NCBI RefSeq assembly: GCF_013394385.1
Contig: NZ_AP022834.1
Span: 2,790,001-2,854,000 of the forward strand
Direction of reading: 5' to 3'
Source: Kocuria sp. TGY1127_2
GTDB lineage: Bacteria; Actinomycetota; Actinomycetes; Actinomycetales; Micrococcaceae
Length of the DNA: 64,000 nucleotides
Shown: one piece after another, positions 59,015-64,000 of the stretch
How positions within the stretch are numbered: position 1 is the stretch's first letter
Layout of the letters: every line of letters starts with the position of its first letter
Notes under the pieces: model-generated
What the model was told of the DNA's origin: nothing
Seen by the model: only the letters and a program-made list of their open reading frames with translations
Databases searched by the model: none
Made by a program: the position numbers and the translations under genes

Positions 59015-59387
59015 GGTGTGCTCCTTGTGACGGGTACGTCGGTTACAGGCACGAGACTAGACCCAGATCACATCGCATGGGAATATATTTTGGGTGAATT
59101 CTTGATGCTCTTGCATCTCAGGGTGGCCCAAGAGGAAAATTTGGATGAGTTTGCACACAGATAACAAGCACGCTGATCAGTGGCTGGCACCACATGCGTG
59201 GTCTCTTATCTGCTGTAGCGTCACCAGATAAGAAGGGGAGGCAAAGGACTTCCGAGCCTCGGATTGGCGACGTGCACCTGGTACATAGCGTTCCAATGCG
59301 TTGTAGTGTCGGCTATCAGCATTCAATTTTGAGCCCGGCTACGCACCTTGAGCCAGGGCAATTGCCCTTTATGGAAGGTTGTAAGAC
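59015..59387. other. 373-base gene-free divergent control region
   Basis: Upstream of both the DUF1508 gene (minus) and an MHS transporter gene (plus). The middle is AT-rich (around 59080-59160), unlike the flanking genes, so promoters probably lie here. I see no repeat, hairpin or frame that convinces. Confidence 0.5.
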
Positions 59388-60845
59388 ATGTTTGGACCCG
59401 AGAACGTTCGTCGGCGCTGGAGCGTCGACGAAGTCACGGTCACCAAGCCGAATATCATTAAGCGCGCTATCGGAGCGGCCGCCATCGGCAACATCACCGA
59501 GTGGTACGACTTCGGCGTCTACGCGTACCTCCAGGTCACTATCGAGAAGGTCTTCCTCCCCGATCTTGACGGCGCGATCGGCAAGGTCATCACGGCGGCA
59601 CTGTTCGCCGTGGCCTTCTTGGTCCGCCCGATCGGAGGCATGGTTTTCGGTCCGCTGTCGGACAAAATCGGCCGCAACAAGGTTTTGGCCATGACCATGA
59701 TCATGATGGCCCTGGGAACCTTCGCCATCGGCGTCTTGCCCGGCTACGCCACCGTGGGCCTGTGGGCCCCCTTCTTGCTCCTCGCGTGCCGCCTGTTGCA
59801 GGGCTTTTCCACGGGTGGTGAGTACGGAAACGCGATGACGTTCATCGCCGAGTACGCTCCCGACCGGCGCCGTGGATTCTTCGGCTCGCTCCTTGAGGTC
59901 GGCACGTTTGCCGGCTACCTCCTCGGCGCGACAATCGCGACCGTCATGACCGGCGTGCTGACTGACGACCAGATGCTCAGTTGGGGCTGGCGCCTGCCGT
60001 TCTTCGTCGCACTTCCACTCGGCTTCATCGGCGTTTACCTTCGTTCCAAGCTCGCGGACACTCCCGCCTACCTTCAGCTCGAGAAGGAAGCGGAGAAGAC
60101 CGGAAAGTCCAACAAGGAAGAGGGCCAGAAGGGCCACGAGTTCAAGAACATTTTCAGGTTGTGGCCATCGATGCTCCTCTGCGTCGGCCTGGTTCTCGCG
60201 TGGAACATCACCAACTACATGCTGACCTCGTACATTCCCACGTACTTCGACTCCGTCAAGGAGATCCAGGGCAGCGGCGGTGTCTCTGAGCTCACCTCGC
60301 AGATCCTTCAGATCATCGTCATGGCGATCCTGCTGGTCACCATTCCGATGCTGGGCAAGCTCTCGGACCGGGTGGGCCGTAAGGCTGTCATCGTAGCCGG
60401 TTCGCTCGCATTGATCGTGCTCTCGATCCCGTCGGTACTTCTGATCCGCGGGCACAGTGACCTGACGGTTCTGGTCGGCCTGATCATCATGGGGCTGAGC
60501 CTCATTTGCTTCAGTGCCACGATGCCCTCGACACTGCCGTCGCTGTTCCCGACCCTGGTACGTGCGGGCGCCTTGTCGATTGCGTTCAACATTTCGATCT
60601 CTCTGTTCGGCGGAACGACTTCGACCGTCATGAACTGGTTGGTCGGCAGTTCTGGGAACCTGATGTGGCCCGCCTACTACCTCATGGGAGCGGGAGTGAT
60701 CGGGCTGGTCGCGGTCTACTTCACCCCAGAGAGCAACGGTCGGCCACTGTGGGGCTCGACACCCTCGGCGGAGTCCAAGCCCGAGGCCCGCGAACACGTC
60801 GCCGACCTCAACCACGAATACGACCTGGAGAAGGCCCGGAGCTAA
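59388..60845 (+). CDS. MHS-family MFS transporter
   Basis: 485 residues, 12 helices. GAAAIGNITEWYDFGVYAYL in helix 1, GPLSDKIGRNKVL in loop 2-3, STGGEYGNAMTFIAEYAPDRRRGFFGSLLEVG after helix 4, and the second loop GKLSDRVGRKAVI. Same family as the genes at 4.1, 53.6 and 63.1 kb but clearly distinct in sequence. The start ATG has GGAAGG 10-15 bases before it. The C-terminal tail (about 30 residues, Glu-rich) is cytoplasmic. The substrate may be an organic acid or betaine. It ends at a long hairpin facing the aldo-keto reductase gene. Confidence 0.86.
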   Translation: MFGPENVRRRWSVDEVTVTKPNIIKRAIGAAAIGNITEWYDFGVYAYLQVTIEKVFLPDLDGAIGKVITAALFAVAFLVRPIGGMVFGPLSDKIGRNKVLAMTMIMMALGTFAIGVLPGYATVGLWAPFLLLACRLLQGFSTGGEYGNAMTFIAEYAPDRRRGFFGSLLEVGTFAGYLLGATIATVMTGVLTDDQMLSWGWRLPFFVALPLGFIGVYLRSKLADTPAYLQLEKEAEKTGKSNKEEGQKGHEFKNIFRLWPSMLLCVGLVLAWNITNYMLTSYIPTYFDSVKEIQGSGGVSELTSQILQIIVMAILLVTIPMLGKLSDRVGRKAVIVAGSLALIVLSIPSVLLIRGHSDLTVLVGLIIMGLSLICFSATMPSTLPSLFPTLVRAGALSIAFNISISLFGGTTSTVMNWLVGSSGNLMWPAYYLMGAGVIGLVAVYFTPESNGRPLWGSTPSAESKPEAREHVADLNHEYDLEKARS

Positions 60846-60861
60846 GCTTCCGGACGTTCCC

Positions 60862-60955
60862 ACTAGGGCCAGGACCTTGTGAGGATCCTATGGGTGCCGG
60901 CGCGGGCGTTTGAGCCCTCGCCACCGTAGGAGTTCTCCGAGGTCCTGGCCCTAGT
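60862..60955. terminator. 94-base, almost fully paired long hairpin
   Basis: Perfect 16-bp outer arms (60862-60877 and 60940-60955) enclose a second, imperfect stem (TCCTA with TAGGA) and an apical stem GGCG-GGGC with GCCC-CGCC around a GTTTGA loop. It fills the gap between the convergent MHS and aldo-keto reductase genes. A terminator is the simplest role, but the length and lack of T-tail are unusual. Confidence 0.6.
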
Positions 60956-60962
60956 TCGTGGT

Positions 60963-61859
60963 CTATCCTTCGAGACGTTCCAGCATTTCGGGGGTAAGGG
61001 CGAGGGCTCCGGCGGCGAGATTTTCCTCGAGATGTTCGACGGAACTGGTTCCGGAAATGACCATGGTGTTGGAGGAATGGGTCAGGAGCCACGCGAGCCC
61101 CACTTGCTGAGGTGTCGCCCCCAGCTCGCGTGCTACGTCGACGACGCCCCCGTCTTCCGTCACTCGAGGCAACCCGAAGAATTCGCCGCCTCCACCGAGG
61201 GGGAAATAGGGGATCCACGCCGCACCGTGGGCGCAGGTCAGCTCCAAGAGCCGTTCGTCATGCCGGTCAAGTAGGTTGTAGATGTTCTGCACCGCGAGGA
61301 TTCCGGCGGGCAGCGCCGACTCGACCTGCTCCGGTGTCACGTGGCTCAGGCCGATGCCACGAATCTTGCCTTCCTCGCGCAATGAGATGAGTTCGGTCAG
61401 CTGATCTTCCAGCGGAACACTCTGAACTTCATCCACGACCAGGCCCGGCTTGAAATCCATGCGGCGCATGTATACGAGGTCCAGGTAGTCCGTCTTCAGA
61501 GATTCGAGATTCGCCTCCACCGACTCTCTCAATTCCCTGGGCTTTTGTGCCGCGGCCATGGGGACTTTCCCGCCCGTGACCACACGCGCCCCAACTTTGG
61601 TAGCAAGGAACACGTCATCACGCCGATCGGCGAACGCTTCCGCCAGCAAGCTGTTGGAATGGCCCGCACCGTAGAAATGAGCCGTATCGAACATCTGAAC
61701 ACCGAGTTCCAAGGCTCGTTGCAAGAGATTCACGGATTTCTGCCGATCGTCCGACGAATCGCTAGCTCGCCCCAGGCTACCCATTCCGTAGCCCATACGG
61801 GATAGCCTCCGGCCGTTCAGGTCGATTATTCCTCCGGGATTGCTGCCTGATGTTGTCAT
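60963..61859 (-). CDS. Aldo/keto reductase
   Basis: 298 residues from ATG 61859 (AGGAGACGAC upstream); the ATG nine codons earlier lacks a ribosome site. TIM-barrel AKR: GMGSLGR, FDTAHFYGAGHSNSLLAEAF with the catalytic Asp-Tyr pair (FDTAHFYG), FLATKVGAR with the active Lys, and a C-terminal NADPH-binding stretch SGTSSVEHLEENLAA. It reduces aldehydes or ketones with NADPH; members are broad-range. A single-gene unit between the long hairpin and the NUDIX-HAD gene. Confidence 0.87.
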   Translation of the reverse strand: MTTSGSNPGGIIDLNGRRLSRMGYGMGSLGRASDSSDDRQKSVNLLQRALELGVQMFDTAHFYGAGHSNSLLAEAFADRRDDVFLATKVGARVVTGGKVPMAAAQKPRELRESVEANLESLKTDYLDLVYMRRMDFKPGLVVDEVQSVPLEDQLTELISLREEGKIRGIGLSHVTPEQVESALPAGILAVQNIYNLLDRHDERLLELTCAHGAAWIPYFPLGGGGEFFGLPRVTEDGGVVDVARELGATPQQVGLAWLLTHSSNTMVISGTSSVEHLEENLAAGALALTPEMLERLEG

Positions 61860-61926
61860 GTCGTCTCCTCGGGTAGCTCTGACCAAGCTGATCGTTTCAG
61901 ATTAGGACCGAAGGGTTGGGACGGAG

Positions 61927-62976
61927 TCAGTGTTCTCCGAAAGCCGTGGCTACGTCGGCCACGCTCGGCAATACCTGCGGCCGGTGACCTTCAGGGGCGG
62001 CATCCCTGGGGAGATCCGATTCGATACCGATGTAGTCGAGTCCGGCTGCGAGGGCCGCCGTCCGGTCAGCCAGGGAATCACCCACATACACGGTTTCCGA
62101 GGCGCCAATGCCTTTTCCCGAGAGCAAAGACAACAGGTCGCTGAAGACGCGTCCGTCGGGTTTGTGGAAGCTAGAACGATCGGCCCCTTGGATCCCAAGA
62201 AGACGGTGCGTGGGGAATCCAAGGCGCTCGAGGTCAGCGACCGCGAACTCGGTGTTCGTGGAAGTCACTACGCCGACTTCCACGCCGCGGTCCAGCAGAG
62301 TCGTGACCGTACGAACGGCACCGCCAATCTCGGTTTTGAGATAGTCCGCGGCAATGGACTGATTGTCCGCGCGCATTTGGTCGACGGGGGCGGAATCCTG
62401 GTACAACCGGGCAATCATGGCGTCGAAGGGCATGCCCCACGCTTCAGAGAGCGCATCTTCGGTGAGGTCGATTCCGTAAAAACGTCTGGCTACCTCCTGG
62501 TGATGCTTCCACTTGACCACCCTGGTCTGTACCAGAGTGTCGTCCAGGTCGAACAGAATCGCTCGTGGCTCGGGGCTTTCCCGCCGAACCAGGCCCTGGG
62601 CAGCCAGGTCCTCGACGACGCCGCGCGCCCCCTCCGAGAGCAGACCGTCGTCCTCCGCGGTGACCCACGTGATCTCCTCGATCTCGGACGAGGGGACGAT
62701 ATTGCCCTCGTGTTCGGCTCCGTAGCACGTCAGCCGAACCGTCGTTCCGGGCTTTCCGTGGGCCTCGGCCTCGTGGGTGAGGACATGGCGAATCCCGTTC
62801 TTGACGATCCGGACGGCCAATTCCTCGCGGACCTCGCGCGCCAGGGCGTCGGCATCGCCCTCCCCTTGTTCCCGCTTGCCACCGGGTACATAAAAGGCCC
62901 GCTGCCCATGAGAACGAGCGACGAGGAGCCGTCCGTCGACGATGTTGATCCACGCGAGCTTGTCAATGAGTTTCAC
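61927..62976 (-). CDS. NUDIX hydrolase fused to HAD-family phosphatase
   Basis: 349 residues from GTG 62976 with AAAGGA eight bases upstream. The first ~130 residues form a NUDIX domain: the box runs from GGKREQGEGDADALAR to REVREELAV, with Ala in place of the usual final Gly. The remaining ~215 residues are an HAD phosphatase: motif I FDLDDTLVQT, motif II VVTSTN, motif III at KPDGRVF and motif IV VGDSLADRTAA. NUDIX cleaves nucleoside-diphosphate-X compounds and HAD removes phosphates, so the fused protein could perform two consecutive steps on a nucleotide or sugar phosphate. The exact substrate is unknown. Confidence 0.85.
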   Translation of the reverse strand: MKLIDKLAWINIVDGRLLVARSHGQRAFYVPGGKREQGEGDADALAREVREELAVRIVKNGIRHVLTHEAEAHGKPGTTVRLTCYGAEHEGNIVPSSEIEEITWVTAEDDGLLSEGARGVVEDLAAQGLVRRESPEPRAILFDLDDTLVQTRVVKWKHHQEVARRFYGIDLTEDALSEAWGMPFDAMIARLYQDSAPVDQMRADNQSIAADYLKTEIGGAVRTVTTLLDRGVEVGVVTSTNTEFAVADLERLGFPTHRLLGIQGADRSSFHKPDGRVFSDLLSLLSGKGIGASETVYVGDSLADRTAALAAGLDYIGIESDLPRDAAPEGHRPQVLPSVADVATAFGEH

Positions 62977-63022
62977 GGGCGCAATCCTTTCGGTGGGGCC
63001 CTGTCCAGGCTATATCGGATGC

Positions 63023-63067
63023 ACCGGGGCCCGATGACGTGGGGGTCTACCTACCCCGGCCCCCGGT
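63023..63067 (-). terminator. Candidate hairpin after the kgtP-like gene
   Basis: ACCGGGGCC (63023-63031) pairs with GGCCCCCGGT (63058-63067, one bulged C). The right arm touches the stop codon of the kgtP-like gene. An inner GGGG/CCCC pairing adds stability. Confidence 0.4.
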
Positions 63068-64000
63068 CAGGGCTCCCGAGAACCCGATTTCACGGCGTCC
63101 TCCGTGCGCCGCGAGGGCGCCGCGTAGGCGCTGCCCTCGGGGTTCTCGAGGGTCGAATGCTTGCGGTTGTCGTGCATCGCAATCACTGCAATCAGGCCGA
63201 GCACGGCCATGACGACCACGTACCAAGGGAAGACCCCGCCAAACCCGTGGTCTTTCATGAACAGAGCGACGTACTCGGCCGAACCGCCGAACAACGAGTT
63301 GGCGATCGCGTAGGTGAATCCGACGCCGAGCCCACGGATATGGGCCGGGAACATCTCCGCTTTCACGACGCCCGAGATCGAGGTGTACAGGCTGACGAAG
63401 ATCATGGCGATCACGATGAATACGCCGGACATGAAAATGGAGCTCTGAGAGCCGATCAGGGTCAACAGCGGAACCGGAAGAACGACCATGGCGATCACGA
63501 AGATCAGCATGGAATTCTTGCGCCCGATCTTGTCAGAGAGCGCGCCCGCAAGGGGTTGCATGATGATGAAGAGCAAGAGGCAGATCGTCATCGTGTCGGC
63601 GGCTTGCCCCTTTTCGAAGCCGTTGGTGTTAATCAGGTACTTCTGCATGTACGTCGTGAATACGTAGAAGACCAGCGAGCCGATGCTCGTGATACCGAAA
63701 ACGACCCAGAAGGCTCGCGGGTGGCGGAACACCTCGAGCAGACTTCCGGACCCCGCGGCATTGCGGTCGGAAGACGACGTCGTCTCGGTCAGACCCGACC
63801 GAAGCCAGAGCGAGACGATCGCGGCCACGGCACCGATCACGAAGGGCAGTCGCCACCAGCCCGCGCTGATCTTGTCATCACCCATGGTGTGGGTCATGAT
63901 CACCGCGAGCAGACTTGCCAGCAGCTGCCCGCCCACAAGGGTCACGTACTGGAAGGACGAGAAGAAACCGCGCTTGCCGGAGGTGGCGACCTCGGACATG
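63067..64000 (-). CDS. kgtP: KgtP-like 2-oxoglutarate:H+ symporter (MHS family), 5' end outside window
   Basis: About 310 residues of the C-terminal part; the frame enters from the right edge. Resembles E. coli KgtP over the visible part: KRGFFSSFQYVTLVGGQLLASL, SLVFYVFTTYMQKYLINT, QPLAGALSDKIGRKNSML, VSLYTSISGVVKAEMFPAHIRGLG and FGGSAEYVALFMKDHG. KgtP imports 2-oxoglutarate with protons. The visible ATG at 63999 is internal (SEVATSGKRGFF follows helix 4 in the family). The charged tail of about 30 residues is longer than in KgtP. Together with two glutamate dehydrogenases in the window it points to active 2-oxoglutarate/glutamate traffic, though they are not linked. Confidence 0.87.
   Translation of the reverse strand, partial: MSEVATSGKRGFFSSFQYVTLVGGQLLASLLAVIMTHTMGDDKISAGWWRLPFVIGAVAAIVSLWLRSGLTETTSSSDRNAAGSGSLLEVFRHPRAFWVVFGITSIGSLVFYVFTTYMQKYLINTNGFEKGQAADTMTICLLLFIIMQPLAGALSDKIGRKNSMLIFVIAMVVLPVPLLTLIGSQSSIFMSGVFIVIAMIFVSLYTSISGVVKAEMFPAHIRGLGVGFTYAIANSLFGGSAEYVALFMKDHGFGGVFPWYVVVMAVLGLIAVIAMHDNRKHSTLENPEGSAYAAPSRRTEDAVKSGSREP

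Overview
The window is from a high-GC actinobacterium. The rRNA operon reads as Micrococcales/Micrococcaceae-like by eye. Other pointers are the two very large NAD-glutamate dehydrogenases, the LGFP-repeat secreted enzyme, the DUF6541/DUF2304 envelope genes and the frequent GTG starts. Genus cannot be settled here. I see no phage, insertion sequence, CRISPR array or tRNA gene.

Layout. 1-5.5 kb: a 4-hydroxyphenylacetate (homoprotocatechuate)-type catabolic operon on the minus strand: hpaE-like dehydrogenase (cut by the window edge), GntR/FCD regulator and an unusual FAH-RraA fusion. It is divergent from an MHS-family transporter. 5.6-11 kb: amino-acid permease, DUF1345 membrane protein, lipoprotein esterase and a secreted GH16 enzyme with five LGFP repeats. 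11-17.3 kb: a second aromatic module: ThDP enzyme, IclR regulator, MobA-like 3-hydroxybenzoate 4-monooxygenase and an M20 (hippurate hydrolase-like) amidohydrolase. 17.4-23 kb: AraC regulator, aldehyde dehydrogenase and GMC alcohol oxidoreductase, facing a GlcD-like 2-hydroxyacid oxidase; this reads as an alcohol-to-acid oxidation module. 23-32.6 kb: two paralogous NAD-GDHs on the same strand, one full length and one lacking about 540 N-terminal residues, enclosing two DUF202 membrane proteins. 33-42.1 kb: EamA transporter, then an envelope-glycan cluster on the minus strand (flippase, two GT2 enzymes, DUF2304, tandem DUF6541 paralogues). 42.2-48.9 kb: ElaA-like acetyltransferase and the minus-strand rRNA operon, without tRNAs in its spacers. 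48.9-64 kb: LLM flavin enzyme, amino-acid permease, carboxylesterase plus ChaB-like protein, three more MHS transporters (one kgtP-like and cut by the edge), single-domain asparaginase, FAD dehydrogenase, TRIC-type channel, DUF1508 protein, aldo-keto reductase and a NUDIX-HAD fusion.

The common theme is uptake and oxidation of organic and aromatic acids, alcohols and amino acids feeding the TCA cycle and glutamate/2-oxoglutarate metabolism. Several convergent gene pairs are separated by strong long-armed hairpins that probably terminate transcription in both directions. A shared motif, TCGTATATNATTY, occurs in the control regions of the two aromatic modules, with a one-mismatch copy at a distant amino-acid permease. 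That hints at a common regulator, possibly the GntR protein.
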